A stretch of 64,000 nucleotides of DNA, from NCBI RefSeq assembly GCF_000381365.1, contig NZ_KB905466.1, positions 866,693 through 930,692 of the forward strand. Direction: 5' to 3'. Origin of the DNA: Bacteroides salyersiae WAL 10018 = DSM 18765 = JCM 12988. Lineage in GTDB: Bacteria; Bacteroidota; Bacteroidia; Bacteroidales; Bacteroidaceae. Of the stretch, positions 17,031 through 27,836 are shown one piece after another (the stretch's first letter is position 1; each line of letters begins with the position of its first letter). Both the position numbers and the translations under genes were made by a program. The notes beneath the pieces are model-generated. The model saw only the letters and a program-made list of their open reading frames with translations, made no database searches and had not been told where the DNA came from.

Positions 17031-18601
17031 AAGGATTACTGACTTCCATAATAACCGTACTTACCATTACCGGACTACAGGCCCAGCCGATGTCATCTAC
17101 TCCCAAACTGGTGGTAGGACTGACAATCGACCAGCTTCGTACGGACTATCTGGAAGCGTTCTCCTCCTTATACGGTGAAAAAGGATTCAAACGGCTCTGG
17201 AAAGAGGGAAAAGTATTCCGCAACGCCGAATATAAATTCAACAGAGTAGACCGGGCATCGGCCGTGGCCGCTATCTACAGTGGAACCACTCCGTCGATAA
17301 ACGGCATCATCGCCAATCAATGGCTGGATATTTCTACCCTGCGATCGATGAGTTGTGTAGACGACCCCGCTTTTATGGGGAACTACACGGACGAGAACAG
17401 TTCACCGGCCCTGTTACTGACTTCCACCATCGCCGACGAGCTAAAAATCGCTACACGCAATAAAGGACTGGTATATGCCATTGCCCCTTTCCGCGATGCT
17501 GCCATCTTTGCAGCAGGACATACCGGGAACGGTGCTTTCTGGCTGAACGAAAATACCGGAAAATGGTGTAGCACTACTTATTATACGGAATTCCCCTGGT
17601 GGGTAAGCCAATATAACGACCGGCAGGCAATCGATTTCCGCATCGGAGAGATCACCTGGACACCGGTTCATCCGATGGAGAAATATGTATATCTCCCTGA
17701 ATGGAGAGATATGCCGTTTAAATATAAATTCGACAATGAACGGCAAAATAAGTTCCGCAGATTCATTGCCAGCCCTTTCGTCAATGATGAAGTCAATCTT
17801 CTGACCGAAGAGTTGCTGGATAAAAGCACTATCGGGAAAGACGAAGTGCCGGATATGCTCTCACTGATGTATTATGCCGGCAATTATGCCCACAAGACAT
17901 CACAGGAATGCGCGATGGAGCTGCAGGACACGTATGTAAGGCTCGACCAGAGCATTGCTCACCTGCTGGAAGTGCTCGACAAGAAGATAGGGCTTCAAAA
18001 CATACTTTTCTGTATCACCTCTACCGGATATGTAGACACGGAAGCTGCCGACCACGGGCTTTACCGCATTCCGGGCGGTGAATTCCACCTGAACCGTTGC
18101 GCCGCCTTATTGAATATGTTTCTGATGGCTACTTATGGTGAAGGCCAATTTGTAGAAGCTTATCAGGACCAGCAAATATACCTCAACCATAAACTGATTG
18201 AAAAGAAACAACTCGACCTGGCCGAAATACAGGATAAGGCGGCTGATTTTCTGATACAGTTCAGTGGCGTGAATGAGGTTTATTCCGCACACCGTCTGCT
18301 GTTAGGCGCATGGACACCGGAAATCCATATGATCCGCAACGGTTTCCACCGCAAGCGTTCCGGAGATTTATTAATCGATGTGCTTCCGGGATGGACGGTT
18401 GTCAACGAACACAATCCGTCGGAAAATAAAATTATCCGCCACGCACATATACCGGCACCGCTTATCTTCTTTGGAAATTCAGTAAAACCGGAGGTAATAC
18501 AAACACCTGTTACCGTAGACCATATTGCACCCACTCTGGCCAATGCCATGAGAATAAGGGCTCCCAATGCCTGCACTGCAACTCCGCTTACCATACGGTA
18601 A
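17027..18601 (+). CDS. Alkaline-phosphatase-superfamily protein with a degenerate active site
   Basis: 524 residues with a signal peptide cleaved near QA/QPMSS. The fold is that of PafA/type I phosphodiesterases: LVVGLTIDQLRTDYLEAFSS, SGTTPSINGIIANQW, RLDQSIAHLLEVLDK and VDHIAPTLANAM. In active relatives the nucleophile lies in a T-x-P-G-H-like segment just before the S/T-G-T-T-P motif; here that segment reads NRVDRASAVAAIYSG. The D-x-x-G-H metal site reads MYYAGNYAH, and the T-A-D-H-G motif reads TSTGYVDTE. Only the first Asp and a C-terminal His (RHAHIPAPLIFFG) look kept. It is probably a non-catalytic or altered member. It is translationally coupled to the DUF4105 gene and lies 48 bases before secA. 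Confidence 0.8.
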   Translation: MKGLLTSIITVLTITGLQAQPMSSTPKLVVGLTIDQLRTDYLEAFSSLYGEKGFKRLWKEGKVFRNAEYKFNRVDRASAVAAIYSGTTPSINGIIANQWLDISTLRSMSCVDDPAFMGNYTDENSSPALLLTSTIADELKIATRNKGLVYAIAPFRDAAIFAAGHTGNGAFWLNENTGKWCSTTYYTEFPWWVSQYNDRQAIDFRIGEITWTPVHPMEKYVYLPEWRDMPFKYKFDNERQNKFRRFIASPFVNDEVNLLTEELLDKSTIGKDEVPDMLSLMYYAGNYAHKTSQECAMELQDTYVRLDQSIAHLLEVLDKKIGLQNILFCITSTGYVDTEAADHGLYRIPGGEFHLNRCAALLNMFLMATYGEGQFVEAYQDQQIYLNHKLIEKKQLDLAEIQDKAADFLIQFSGVNEVYSAHRLLLGAWTPEIHMIRNGFHRKRSGDLLIDVLPGWTVVNEHNPSENKIIRHAHIPAPLIFFGNSVKPEVIQTPVTVDHIAPTLANAMRIRAPNACTATPLTIR

Positions 18602-18649
18602 AAACACTTTTTTCAATCTAAGTAAATAATAAATAAATAGAATACACAA

Positions 18650-21600
18650 ATGGGATTTAATGAATTTTTAAGCTCGATTTTCGGAAACAAATCCACGCGA
18701 GACATGAAAGAAATTCAACCTTGGGTAAACAAGATCAAAGCTGCTTACCCGGAGGTTGCTAAATTGGATAATGACGGTCTCCGTGCGAAAACACAGGAAC
18801 TTAAGCAATACATCCACGACTCTGCAAACAAGGAACGCGCTAAAGTGGAAGAACTGAAAGCCAGTATCGAAACCGTAGAGTTGGAAGACCGTGAAGAGAT
18901 TTTCACTCAAATAGACAAACTGGAAAAAGAAATTCTTGAAATATACGAAAAAGCACTCGACGAAGTATTGCCGGTGGCTTTTTCTATCGTGAAAGATACC
19001 GCAAGACGTTTTACGGAAAACGAAGAAGTGGTGGTTACGGCTACCGACTTCGACCGTACACTGGCTGCAACAAAAGACTTCGTACGCATCGAAGGCGACA
19101 AGGCTATCTATCAGAATCACTGGAATGCCGGCGGTAACGACACGATATGGAACATGATTCACTATGATGTACAGCTTTTCGGTGGCGTAGTGCTTCATAA
19201 AGGTAAAATTGCCGAAATGGCGACAGGTGAAGGAAAAACCTTAGTGGCTACCCTGCCTGTGTTCCTGAACGCACTGACCGGAAACGGTGTGCACGTTGTA
19301 ACCGTGAACGACTATCTGGCAAAACGTGACTCGGAATGGATGGGACCGCTTTACATGTTCCACGGACTGAGCGTCGACTGTATCGACAGACACCAGCCTA
19401 ACTCGGATGCACGCCGTCAGGCTTATCTGGCAGACATCACTTTCGGTACAAACAACGAATTCGGTTTCGACTATCTGCGTGACAACATGGCCATCAGCCC
19501 GAAAGACCTCGTACAGCGTCAGCACAATTATGCGATCGTCGATGAGGTAGACTCGGTATTGATCGATGATGCCCGTACACCGTTGATTATTTCCGGTCCT
19601 GTACCTAAAGGCGAAGACCAGCTTTTCGAAACTCTCTGCCCGATGGTGGAACGTCTTGTGGAAGCACAGAAAGTATTGGCAACCAAGTATCTGACAGAAG
19701 CGAAGAGACTGATTGCTTCTGATGACAAGAAAGAGGTGGAAGAAGGATTCCTGGCTCTTTTCCGCAGTCACAAGGCACTCCCGAAAAACAAGGCATTGAT
19801 TAAATACCTCAGTGAACAAGGTATCAAGGCAGGGATGCTGAAAACAGAAGAAATATACATGGAACAAAACAACAAGCGTATGCATGAGGCTACGGACCCG
19901 TTGTATTTTGTTATCGATGAAAAACTGAACAGCGTAGACCTGACAGACAAGGGGGTAGACTTGATTACAGGCAACTCGGACGACCCGACATTATTCGTCT
20001 TGCCTGATATCGCAGCACAGCTCTCCGAACTGGAAAATGAAAAAGATCTGAGCGACGAACAGAAGTTGGAAAAGAAAGATGCCCTGCTTACCAATTATGC
20101 CATCAAATCCGAACGTGTACATACCATCAACCAATTGCTGAAAGCATACACCATGTTCGAAAAAGACGATGAATATGTCGTTATAGACGGACAAGTGAAA
20201 ATCGTTGATGAACAAACCGGCCGTATCATGGAAGGCCGCCGCTACTCGGACGGACTGCACCAGGCTATTGAAGCGAAAGAACGTGTGAAAGTGGAAGCTG
20301 CCACACAGACTTTTGCAACGATTACCCTGCAGAATTACTTCCGTATGTATCATAAGCTGTCCGGTATGACCGGTACTGCCGAAACGGAAGCAGGCGAACT
20401 TTGGGACATCTACAAACTGGATGTGGTAGTAATCCCCACCAACCGTCCTATCGCCCGTAAAGATATGAATGACCGCGTTTACAAAACCAAACGCGAAAAA
20501 TACAAAGCCGTTATCGAAGAGATCGAGCAACTGGTTCAAGCCGGACGCCCTGTACTGGTAGGTACCACTTCCGTAGAAATTTCAGAAATGCTGAGCAAGA
20601 TGCTTACCATGCGCAAGATCGAACACAACGTATTGAACGCCAAACTGCACCAGAGAGAGGCGGACATTGTAGCCAAAGCCGGTTTGAGCGGTACGGTTAC
20701 CATCGCTACGAATATGGCAGGCCGTGGTACCGACATCAAGTTGAGCCCGGAAGTAAAAGCTGCCGGCGGTTTGGCCATCATCGGTACGGAACGTCACGAA
20801 TCCCGCCGTGTAGACCGTCAGTTGCGTGGTCGTGCCGGACGTCAGGGTGACCCGGGTTCGTCCGTATTCTTCGTCTCACTGGAAGACGACTTGATGCGTC
20901 TCTTCTCATCCGACCGTATCGTCAGTGTGATGGATAGATTAGGATTCCAAGAGGGAGAAATGATCGAACATAAGATGATCTCAAACTCCATCGAACGTGC
21001 ACAGAAAAAGGTGGAAGAGAATAACTTCGGTATCCGTAAACGTTTGCTTGAATACGATGACGTAATGAACAAACAGCGTACGGTAGTCTATACCAAACGC
21101 CGGCATGCATTGATGGGTGAACGTATCGGAATGGATATCGTAAACATGATATGGGACCGTTGTGCCGCAGCCATCGAGAACAATGCCGACTACGAAAGCT
21201 GTAAACTGGATCTGCTTCAGACTTTGGCCATGGATGCTCCTTTCACAGAAGAAGAATTCCGTAATGAAAAGAAAGAGAAATTAGCAGAAAAGACATTCGA
21301 TGAAGCAATGGCTAACTTCAAACGCAAATCGGAACGTCTGGCTCAAATAGCCAACCCGGTAATCAAACAGGTATATGAGAATCAGGGACATATGTATGAA
21401 AACATTCTGATTCCTATCACAGACGGCAAACGGATGTACAACATCTCCTGCAACCTGAAAGCGGCCTATGAAAGCGAATCTAAAGAGGTGGTGAAATCTT
21501 TCGAAAAATCAATCCTGCTCCACGTTATCGATGAGTCGTGGAAAGAGAACCTGCGCGAACTGGATGAATTGAAACATTCTGTACAGAACGCCAGCTATGA

Positions 21601-21967
21601 ACAGAAAGATCCGTTGTTGATCTACAAACTGGAGTCTGTCAACCTGTTTGACACAATGGTAAACAAGATCAATAATCAGACAGTCTCTATTCTGATGCGC
21701 GGACAGATTCCTGTACAGGAAGCCCCCGAACAGCCACAACGCGTGGAAGTACGTGAAGCCGCTCCCGAACGTCGTCAGGATATGAGTAAATATCGCGAAC
21801 AGAAACAAGATCTGAACGATCCGAACCAGCAAGCCGCCGCACAGCAGGATACCCGCGAAGCAGTAAGACGCGAACCGATACGTGCTGAAAAAACAGTAGG
21901 ACGTAACGATCCTTGCCCATGCGGTAGCGGTAAGAAATACAAGAACTGCCACGGGCAAGGGAAGTGA
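18650..21967 (+). CDS. secA: Protein translocase ATPase SecA
   Basis: 1105 residues. Motor domain 1 has [18 protein letters not shown] (Walker A) and [20 protein letters not shown] (Walker B). Motor domain 2 includes [18 protein letters not shown] and [20 protein letters not shown]. The C-terminal zinc tail is [16 protein letters not shown], which in other bacteria binds SecB and lipids. As in other Bacteroidota, the protein is about 200 residues longer than the E. coli enzyme, with an insertion around residues 330-400 between the first motor motifs and the preprotein-binding region. SecA drives Sec-dependent export through SecYEG. The gene follows the DUF4105/pseudo-phosphatase pair closely and may share their transcript. 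Confidence 0.98.
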   Translation: MGFNEFLSSIFGNKSTRDMKEIQPWVNKIKAAYPEVAKLDNDGLRAKTQELKQYIHDSANKERAKVEELKASIETVELEDREEIFTQIDKLEKEILEIYEKALDEVLPVAFSIVKDTARRFTENEEVVVTATDFDRTLAATKDFVRIEGDKAIYQNHWNAGGNDTIWNMIHYDVQLFGGVVLHKGKIAEMATGEGKTLVATLPVFLNALTGNGVHVVTVNDYLAKRDSEWMGPLYMFHGLSVDCIDRHQPNSDARRQAYLADITFGTNNEFGFDYLRDNMAISPKDLVQRQHNYAIVDEVDSVLIDDARTPLIISGPVPKGEDQLFETLCPMVERLVEAQKVLATKYLTEAKRLIASDDKKEVEEGFLALFRSHKALPKNKALIKYLSEQGIKAGMLKTEEIYMEQNNKRMHEATDPLYFVIDEKLNSVDLTDKGVDLITGNSDDPTLFVLPDIAAQLSELENEKDLSDEQKLEKKDALLTNYAIKSERVHTINQLLKAYTMFEKDDEYVVIDGQVKIVDEQTGRIMEGRRYSDGLHQAIEAKERVKVEAATQTFATITLQNYFRMYHKLSGMTGTAETEAGELWDIYKLDVVVIPTNRPIARKDMNDRVYKTKREKYKAVIEEIEQLVQAGRPVLVGTTSVEISEMLSKMLTMRKIEHNVLNAKLHQREADIVAKAGLSGTVTIATNMAGRGTDIKLSPEVKAAGGLAIIGTERHESRRVDRQLRGRAGRQGDPGSSVFFVSLEDDLMRLFSSDRIVSVMDRLGFQEGEMIEHKMISNSIERAQKKVEENNFGIRKRLLEYDDVMNKQRTVVYTKRRHALMGERIGMDIVNMIWDRCAAAIENNADYESCKLDLLQTLAMDAPFTEEEFRNEKKEKLAEKTFDEAMANFKRKSERLAQIANPVIKQVYENQGHMYENILIPITDGKRMYNISCNLKAAYESESKEVVKSFEKSILLHVIDESWKENLRELDELKHSVQNASYEQKDPLLIYKLESVNLFDTMVNKINNQTVSILMRGQIPVQEAPEQPQRVEVREAAPERRQDMSKYREQKQDLNDPNQQAAAQQDTREAVRREPIRAEKTVGRNDPCPCGSGKKYKNCHGQGK

Positions 21968-22099
21968 TTAAAAGATAGGAGATGGAAGGTAGGAGTCAGA
22001 ATCCATGCAGAGTATTAGCTTTGGTACACATGCCGAAAGGATTCTAACTACCAACTACTAACTTCTAAATTCCACCTCCTAACTACCTGCTCACCTCCT
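21968..22099. repeat. Second intergenic array with the shared 52-bp core
   Basis: Left units such as GATAGGAGATGGAAGGTAGG lead into a core at 21999-22050 that starts GAATCCATGCAGAGT. Right units such as CTAACTACCAACTACTAACT and CACCTCCTAACTACC follow. The core ends GGATTC, complementary to its start GAATCC, so a stem is possible. It matches the core at 11318-11369 at about 40 of 52 positions with no gap. It lies between secA and its terminator. Confidence 0.75.
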
Positions 22100-22100
22100 A

Positions 22101-22140
22101 AAAAAGTTCAAAACAATTAAATATTGTTTTGGACTTTTTT
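22101..22140 (+). terminator. Rho-independent terminator after secA
   Basis: AAAAAGTTCAAAACAAT pairs with ATTGTTTTGGACTTTTT (17 positions, one G-U) across a 5-base loop and runs into eight T. It lies 133 bases after the secA stop, beyond the repeat element, so the repeat is part of the secA transcript. Confidence 0.88.
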
Positions 22141-22186
22141 TTATCCACACAAAATCGTATTTTTGCTAAATAAAGAAAACAAGACT

Positions 22187-23284
22187 ATGGCAAAATATTC
22201 ATTCTTTCTTACATTGCTTTCTTGTCTGATATTTGGTTCATGCCAAACCATCGAACAGATATCCATCGATTACATGATGCCGGCTGAAATCAATTTTCCT
22301 CCCGAACTGCGTCGGGTAGCTATTGTAAATAATGTCAGTGCAATCCCCGACAATAAATGGATAGAAGCAGAAAAGCCGATATCGGGTAATGAAGTAGCCC
22401 GTGCCATAGCCTACACCCACGGAGATGCGGGCATAGCAACAGAATCATTGGCCAGAGCCATAGCGGACGGAAATTATTTCGATGAAGTCGTCATTTGTGA
22501 CTCTGCATTACGTGCCGATGATAAAATAGCACGTGAAGAGACATTAAGCCAAGAAGAAGTAGGCGAACTGACCGACAAATTAGATGTAGATTTTCTGATA
22601 GCTTTGGAAAACCTGCAATTGAAAGCCACAAAATATATTCACTATCTTGCCGACTGGCAATGTTATTATGGTACTATCGACCTGCTGGCACAGCCAACGG
22701 TAAAAATTTACGTTCCGAACCGGATACGCCCCATGCTAACTATCACTCCGAGTGACAGTATTTTTTGGGAAGAATACGGCAACACGCCTGCTTATGTGGA
22801 AAACCATATGATCAAAGAAGAACAGATGCTGAAAGAGGCCTCCGAATTTGCCGGAACCATTCCCGTCAAGCATCTCCTGCCCTATTGGACTTCGGCAACA
22901 CGCCAGCTTTATGCCAACGGCTCTGTATATATGCGAGATGCCATCATATACGTCCGTGAGAATTCATGGGACAAAGCTTTCAATCTCTGGCAACAAGCCT
23001 TTGAAACAAGCAAAAGTGACAGGAAGAAGATGTATGCAGCGCACAACATCGCCGTTTATCATGAGATGAAAGATGACATCCCGGAAGCAGAAAAATGGGC
23101 ATTAAAAGCACAGGAACTCGCCCGGAAAGTAGAAAAGATCGACGATGAAAAGAAAGGGAAACAAGATCTTTCGCGAATACCGAATTATGTGATGATCAGC
23201 CTTTATTTAGTAGACTTGCAGAAAAGAATGAACGGATTATCGACATTAAATATGCAAATGAGCCGATTTAATGATGATTTTTAA
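22187..23284 (+). CDS. DUF6340 family lipoprotein
   Basis: 365 residues from the ATG at 22187. Frame-open sequence upstream (from 22124) runs through the secA terminator and the -7 element TATTTTTG (22158-22165), so the later start is right. A lipoprotein signal (FFLTLLSCLIFGSC) precedes QTIEQISIDYMMPAEINFPP. The middle part LDVDFLIALENLQLK and a TPR-like C-terminal helical part (AFNLWQQAFETSKSDRKKMY then AEKWALKAQELARKV) fit the DUF6340 family of Bacteroidales periplasmic lipoproteins. Function unknown; the helical end suggests protein binding. It is probably a single-gene unit. Confidence 0.78.
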   Translation: MAKYSFFLTLLSCLIFGSCQTIEQISIDYMMPAEINFPPELRRVAIVNNVSAIPDNKWIEAEKPISGNEVARAIAYTHGDAGIATESLARAIADGNYFDEVVICDSALRADDKIAREETLSQEEVGELTDKLDVDFLIALENLQLKATKYIHYLADWQCYYGTIDLLAQPTVKIYVPNRIRPMLTITPSDSIFWEEYGNTPAYVENHMIKEEQMLKEASEFAGTIPVKHLLPYWTSATRQLYANGSVYMRDAIIYVRENSWDKAFNLWQQAFETSKSDRKKMYAAHNIAVYHEMKDDIPEAEKWALKAQELARKVEKIDDEKKGKQDLSRIPNYVMISLYLVDLQKRMNGLSTLNMQMSRFNDDF

Positions 23285-23315
23285 TGAAATCATATGAAGG
23301 TTGGCATTTTTTTTA

Positions 23316-23323
23316 TACCTTTG
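23316..23323 (+). promoter_or_regulatory. -7 promoter element before the 148-residue gene
   Basis: TACCTTTG matches TAnnTTTG exactly, 28 bases before the ATG at 23351. The short leader also holds AGGAGG, a strong Shine-Dalgarno sequence that is rare in Bacteroides. Confidence 0.5.
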
Positions 23324-23350
23324 GACTAAATAACTAAGGAGGAAAAACCC

Positions 23351-23797
23351 ATGAAACTGAGTCAACAATCACAATCTGTAATCGAATCGGCTATCCGAAA
23401 GGCAATCGGCAAGTTTGCTTGCGGTTGCGAACAAACGATCGTTACAGATATTCATATACAGCCTAATCAGAATTCCGGCGAGCTTTGCATCTTCGATGAC
23501 GAAGATGATGAACTGGCAAACGTACTAATAGAGGAATGGTCAGCATACGAAAATGATGATTTTTATGAAAATGCCGAGCGTATACTACGTCCCATTCTCT
23601 GTAGAATGAAGGAAAGCGGAGAATTTGACAAACTCACCATCCTCAAGCCGTATTCTTTTGTCCTGGTTGATGAAGAAAGAGAGACCATTGCCGAACTGCT
23701 TCTGGTAGACGATGATACGTTACTGGTAAACGACGAACTACTGAAAGGCTTGGACCAGGAGCTTGATGCATTCTTGAAAGAATTGCTTGAAAAATAA
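23351..23797 (+). CDS. Acidic cytoplasmic protein of unknown function
   Basis: 148 residues, strongly acidic (runs such as DDEDDELA and DDDTLLVNDELL). It has no signal peptide or membrane segment and carries an N-terminal ACGCEQ cysteine pair at about residues 23-25. I do not recognise a named domain, though the layout (two mixed alpha/beta halves ending in a Glu/Leu-rich helix) looks like a conserved small Bacteroides protein. The start is well supported: TAAGGAGGA lies 10-16 bases upstream, an unusually strong ribosome-binding site for this genus, implying high expression. It is convergent with valS and ends in a shared terminator. Confidence 0.75.
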   Translation: MKLSQQSQSVIESAIRKAIGKFACGCEQTIVTDIHIQPNQNSGELCIFDDEDDELANVLIEEWSAYENDDFYENAERILRPILCRMKESGEFDKLTILKPYSFVLVDEERETIAELLLVDDDTLLVNDELLKGLDQELDAFLKELLEK

Positions 23798-23858
23798 TAA
23801 CTGCTTCTTTTCCTCTCCTATTTTCCGATAATAGTTTTACAAATAGAAATACCTAATA

Positions 23859-23891
23859 AAAAAGGCATCCCAATAATTGAGATGCCTTTTC
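23859..23891. terminator. Bidirectional terminator between the 148-residue gene and valS
   Basis: AAAAGGCATC (23860-23869) pairs perfectly with GATGCCTTTT (23881-23890) around an 11-base loop. A runs on one side and T runs on the other allow termination in both directions between the convergent genes. Confidence 0.85.
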
Positions 23892-23911
23892 TATTAGACG
23901 AAAAATGAAAA

Positions 23912-26545
23912 TCATGCTTTCTTTAAAGCAGCAATACTTTCTTTCAAAGATTTTATAATACTCTCCGCATCCGACTGCTTTTTGCGTTCTATCTCGATCA
24001 CAGCTGCCGGAGCATTGTTTACGAATTTCTCGTTGCTTAGCTTTTTAAGCACGCCTTGCAAGAATCCTTCTTTATGCTTGAGTTCGGCTTCCATACGGGC
24101 AATCTCCGCTTCCACATCGATCATATTTCCCAATGGTACAGCAAATTCCGTAGTTCCCACCATAAAGGATGCCGCTCCTTCGGCTTTGGCATCTACAACT
24201 GTAATAGCAGATAAATTACACATCTTGGTAATCACTGCATTGAACTCGACTACCGGATGCTCTCCTACCACCTGCAACTCGAGCGCCTCTTTCTGTGCAA
24301 TGTTCTTCTGCAAACGAATAGTACGGATATTACTGATTACCTCCTTCACCACTTCAAACTGCTTCACAAAATCCGTATCTACGTACGAATCCAATGTAAG
24401 CGCACTTACCATCAGACTTTCGCCATCTTCACGCTCACACATCTGCTGCCATAACTCCTCGGTAATGAAAGGCATAAACGGATGAAGCAGATGAAGCAGA
24501 TTATCCATGAAACAAAGGGTAGCATTATAAGTGCAACGATCGATGGCCTGTCCGTAAGCCGGTTTAATCATTTCCAGATACCAGGAAGAGAACTCATCCC
24601 AGAACAACTTATAAACAGCCATCAACGCTTCGCTTAGGCGATATTTACCGAACAAGTCGGCTACTTCCGCTGCCACTTCGTTCTGTTTCGATTCAAACCA
24701 ATGTACAGCCAGACGGGAAGCTTCTGGTATTTCGGCATGGTCGTCCACCTGCCATCCCTTGATCAGACGGAAAGCGTTCCATATCTTATTGCAGAAATTA
24801 CGTCCCTGCTCGCACAATGCATCGTCAAAGAGAATATCATTACCGGCAGGGGCTGCAAGCATCATTCCCATACGTACGCCATCAGCACCGTATCTATCAA
24901 TCAGCTCCAACGGGTCTGGTGAATTGCCCAGTGATTTTGACATCTTACGTCCCAGTTTATCGCGAACGATACCGGTGAAATAGACATTCTTGAACGGCAT
25001 CTGGCCTTCGTACTCATAACCGGCCATAATCATGCGGGCTACCCAGAAGAAAATAATATCCGGACCGGTGACAAGATCACTCGTAGGATAGTAATATTTT
25101 ATCTCTTCATTGCCCGGATTATTAATTCCATCGAACAAAGAAATCGGCCACAACCAAGAAGAGAACCAGGTATCCAGACAGTCCTCGTCCTGACGGAGAT
25201 CCGCCATCGTCAATGCCGCATTTCCGGTCTTCTCTTTTGCCAACTTCAATGCTTCCTCGTCCGTAGAAGCTACCACATAGCCACCCTCCGGCAAGAAATA
25301 AGCCGGAATACGGTGTCCCCACCACAGCTGACGGCTGATACACCAGTCTTTGATGTTCTCCATCCAGTGACGATAGGTATTCTTATATTTGGGAGGATAG
25401 AATTTCAGTTCGTCATTCATTACAGGAGGCAATGCCATATCGGCAAAATGCTGCATCTTGAGGAACCATTGCATAGAAAGTTTCGGCTCGATCACAACAT
25501 TAGTACGTTCCGAATAACCTACTTTGTTGGTATAAGCCTCCGTCTTTTCGAGCAATCCGGCAGCATCGAGATCTTTCTCTATCTGCTTGCGGACATCAAA
25601 ACGATCCATACCGATATACAGGCCGGCAGCTTCGCTCAGTGTTCCGTTATCATTGAAAATATCGATGCTCGGCAGATTGTACTTTTCACCCAACATATAG
25701 TCGTTCACATCGTGGGCAGGAGTTACCTTCAGACAACCGGTACCGAATTCGATATCCACATAATCATCTTCAATAACCGGAATCACACGGTTTACCAATG
25801 GCACAATCACCTTCTTACCTTTCAACCAGGCATTTTTAGGATCGTTCGGATTGATACACATAGCCGTATCACCCATAATCGTTTCCGGACGAGTGGTAGC
25901 CACCACGGCATAACGTCCTTCCGGATCACCTTCTACTTTATAACGCAAGTAATAAAGTTTTCCATGTTCTTCTTTATAGATTACCTCTTCGTCCGAAAGA
26001 GCAGTCAATGCTTTCGGATCCCAGTTCACCATGCGCACACCGCGATAGATAAGTCCTTTATTATAAAGATCGACAAATACTTTCAGCACACTTTCACTAC
26101 GCTTCTCATCCATAGTGAAAGCAGTGCGATCCCAATCGCAGGAAGCTCCCAGTTTACGAAGTTGTTTCAGGATAATTCCTCCGTGTTCATCCGTCCATGC
26201 CCAGGCATGTTTCAGAAACTCATCACGGGTCAAATCCGTCTTTTTAATACCTTCCGAAGCAAGTTTATTTACGACTTTCGCTTCCGTTGCAATAGAAGCA
26301 TGGTCCGTTCCCGGCACCCAGCAAGCATTTTTGCCTTCCATACGGGCACGACGAACCAAAATATCCTGAATGGTATTATTAAGCATGTGTCCCATGTGTA
26401 ACACACCAGTGACGTTAGGAGGCGGAATGACGACGGTGTAAGGTTCACGGCCATCGGGTTTCGAACTGAATAATTTGTGGGTCAACCAATACTGGTACCA
26501 CTTTCCCTCCACGTCAGCGGGACTGTACTTACTTGCTAATTCCAT
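23912..26545 (-). CDS. valS: Valine--tRNA ligase
   Basis: 877 residues, a normal length for the enzyme. The class I signature HIGH is present as [15 protein letters not shown] at about 39-53, and the KMSKS loop as [16 protein letters not shown] near 530. The editing domain segment [18 protein letters not shown], which hydrolyses mischarged Thr-tRNA, is intact. The C-terminal arm [20 protein letters not shown] is the coiled-coil tRNA-binding segment seen in bacterial ValRS. It charges tRNA-Val in the cytoplasm. A -7 element lies 42 bases upstream of the ATG at 26545, so it is transcribed alone, divergent from the DUF3810 gene. Confidence 0.98.
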   Translation of the reverse strand: MELASKYSPADVEGKWYQYWLTHKLFSSKPDGREPYTVVIPPPNVTGVLHMGHMLNNTIQDILVRRARMEGKNACWVPGTDHASIATEAKVVNKLASEGIKKTDLTRDEFLKHAWAWTDEHGGIILKQLRKLGASCDWDRTAFTMDEKRSESVLKVFVDLYNKGLIYRGVRMVNWDPKALTALSDEEVIYKEEHGKLYYLRYKVEGDPEGRYAVVATTRPETIMGDTAMCINPNDPKNAWLKGKKVIVPLVNRVIPVIEDDYVDIEFGTGCLKVTPAHDVNDYMLGEKYNLPSIDIFNDNGTLSEAAGLYIGMDRFDVRKQIEKDLDAAGLLEKTEAYTNKVGYSERTNVVIEPKLSMQWFLKMQHFADMALPPVMNDELKFYPPKYKNTYRHWMENIKDWCISRQLWWGHRIPAYFLPEGGYVVASTDEEALKLAKEKTGNAALTMADLRQDEDCLDTWFSSWLWPISLFDGINNPGNEEIKYYYPTSDLVTGPDIIFFWVARMIMAGYEYEGQMPFKNVYFTGIVRDKLGRKMSKSLGNSPDPLELIDRYGADGVRMGMMLAAPAGNDILFDDALCEQGRNFCNKIWNAFRLIKGWQVDDHAEIPEASRLAVHWFESKQNEVAAEVADLFGKYRLSEALMAVYKLFWDEFSSWYLEMIKPAYGQAIDRCTYNATLCFMDNLLHLLHPFMPFITEELWQQMCEREDGESLMVSALTLDSYVDTDFVKQFEVVKEVISNIRTIRLQKNIAQKEALELQVVGEHPVVEFNAVITKMCNLSAITVVDAKAEGAASFMVGTTEFAVPLGNMIDVEAEIARMEAELKHKEGFLQGVLKKLSNEKFVNNAPAAVIEIERKKQSDAESIIKSLKESIAALKKA

Positions 26546-26586
26546 GTTACGTTTCTATATATTTAATTTATTTCGAATAATGGGTG

Positions 26587-26594
26587 CAAAATTA
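26587..26594 (-). promoter_or_regulatory. -7 promoter element of valS
   Basis: On the minus strand the sequence reads TAATTTTG, an exact TAnnTTTG match, 42 bases before the valS ATG. No TTTG is present at the right distance upstream. Confidence 0.5.
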
Positions 26595-26673
26595 ATAATT
26601 TAAATTCAAATCTTACCACTCTCCGGTTGTTTCTGCATATGGAAGGAAAAATATAGAAGTAATTTTTCGTGCA

Positions 26674-26697
26674 GCATTTAATAAATGCATATTTTTG
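26674..26697 (+). promoter_or_regulatory. -7 element with adjacent palindrome before the DUF3810 gene
   Basis: TATTTTTG at 26690-26697 fits the -7 consensus. Just before it, GCATTTA-A-TAAATGC (26674-26688) is a perfect 7-bp palindrome lying between the -33 and -7 positions, where a repressor could bind. The ATG follows at 26721. Confidence 0.45.
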
Positions 26698-26720
26698 TTT
26701 CCTGAAAGGAAAGACGGATC

Positions 26721-27785
26721 ATGAAGCGAAGACAAAAAATACGATATATTGTTTTAGGAATTCTTTTATTGGTTGTGTGGAGCACTCAGGCAATATCCGT
26801 CATGGGCGAATTTTATGCACGATCCGTCTATCCTGTCATCTCACTGTGTCTGTCTTCTTTTTCCCGTCTGTTTCCTTTCGCCATAGGCGATCTGTTCATA
26901 TTCCTCAGCATTATCGGCGTAATTGCTTACCCGATTTACGGACGGATAAAAAAACAACCGTGGAAAAAGATAGTGCTACGTGACGGTGAATATCTATTAT
27001 GGATATATGTGTGGTTTTATTTGGCATGGGGGTTGAATTATTCGCAAAAGAATTTTTACGAACGCACCCATATTCCTTATGTGGCATATACCCCCGATAA
27101 ATTCAAGGCATTTGTAAAGGAATACATCCGGCATCTGAATAATTCGTATGTGCCAATTACCGGTATCGACAAAAATAGAGTCTGCAAAGAGGCTGTCAAA
27201 GGATACAAGCAGATTAGTGACACCCTGGGGATACACCGCCCTCCCTATGATTCGCCCAGAGCAAAAACGATGTTATTCACTCCTCTCATCTCGATGGTAG
27301 GGGTAAGCGGCAGCATGGGACCTTTCTTTTGTGAATTCACCCTGAACGGAGACTTGCCTCCGTCACAATATCCGGCAACGTATACACATGAACTCGCTCA
27401 TCTATTGGGAATAACCAGTGAAGCCGAAGCCAACTTTTATGCTTACGAGGTTTGTACCCGCTCTCAGGTGGAGAGTATACGTTTCAGTGGGTATTTCTCC
27501 ATACTGAGCCATGTTCTCGGTAATGCACGAAGACTCCTGACAGAAGAGGAATATACGGAACTATTCAACCGTATCCGCCCGGAAATTATAGAATTAGCCC
27601 GTTCCAATCAAACCTATTGGATGGCAAAGTACAGTCCGCTGATCGGTAACATACAGAATTGGATATACGACCTTTACCTCAAAGGAAACAAAATAGAAAG
27701 CGGACGGAAAAACTATTCGGAAGTCATAGGACTATTGATCTCATATCATGCTTCCCGCACGGAAGAGAAGTCATCAGGAAAGTAA
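26721..27785 (+). CDS. DUF3810 family membrane protein with HExxH-like motif
   Basis: 354 residues. Three hydrophobic segments lie in the first 120 residues (VLGILLLVVWSTQAISVMG, FAIGDLFIFLSIIGVIAYPI and LLWIYVWFYLAWGLNYSQ). The larger C-terminal part carries YTHELAHLLGITSEAEANFY, the pattern of zinc metallopeptidases (H-E-x-x-H with downstream Glu) that defines DUF3810. Proteolytic activity has, to my knowledge, not been shown. It would sit in the inner membrane with the motif domain on one face. It is the first of a rightward set and lies 51 bases before the aspartate dehydrogenase-like gene. Confidence 0.82.
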   Translation: MKRRQKIRYIVLGILLLVVWSTQAISVMGEFYARSVYPVISLCLSSFSRLFPFAIGDLFIFLSIIGVIAYPIYGRIKKQPWKKIVLRDGEYLLWIYVWFYLAWGLNYSQKNFYERTHIPYVAYTPDKFKAFVKEYIRHLNNSYVPITGIDKNRVCKEAVKGYKQISDTLGIHRPPYDSPRAKTMLFTPLISMVGVSGSMGPFFCEFTLNGDLPPSQYPATYTHELAHLLGITSEAEANFYAYEVCTRSQVESIRFSGYFSILSHVLGNARRLLTEEEYTELFNRIRPEIIELARSNQTYWMAKYSPLIGNIQNWIYDLYLKGNKIESGRKNYSEVIGLLISYHASRTEEKSSGK

Positions 27786-27836
27786 ATATCACAAAGAGAG
27801 CTCATGGATTATACATAAAAGTCCTATCTTTGCTAC

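Noticed and set aside
25313..26401. A 362-codon open frame antisense to valS
   Set aside because: It mirrors the codon pattern of a certain valS gene, shows no recognisable domain and has no promoter of its own.
27825..27832. TATCTTTG as the promoter of the aspartate dehydrogenase-like gene
   Set aside because: It ends only four bases before the ATG, which would make the message leaderless; no -33 element supports it.
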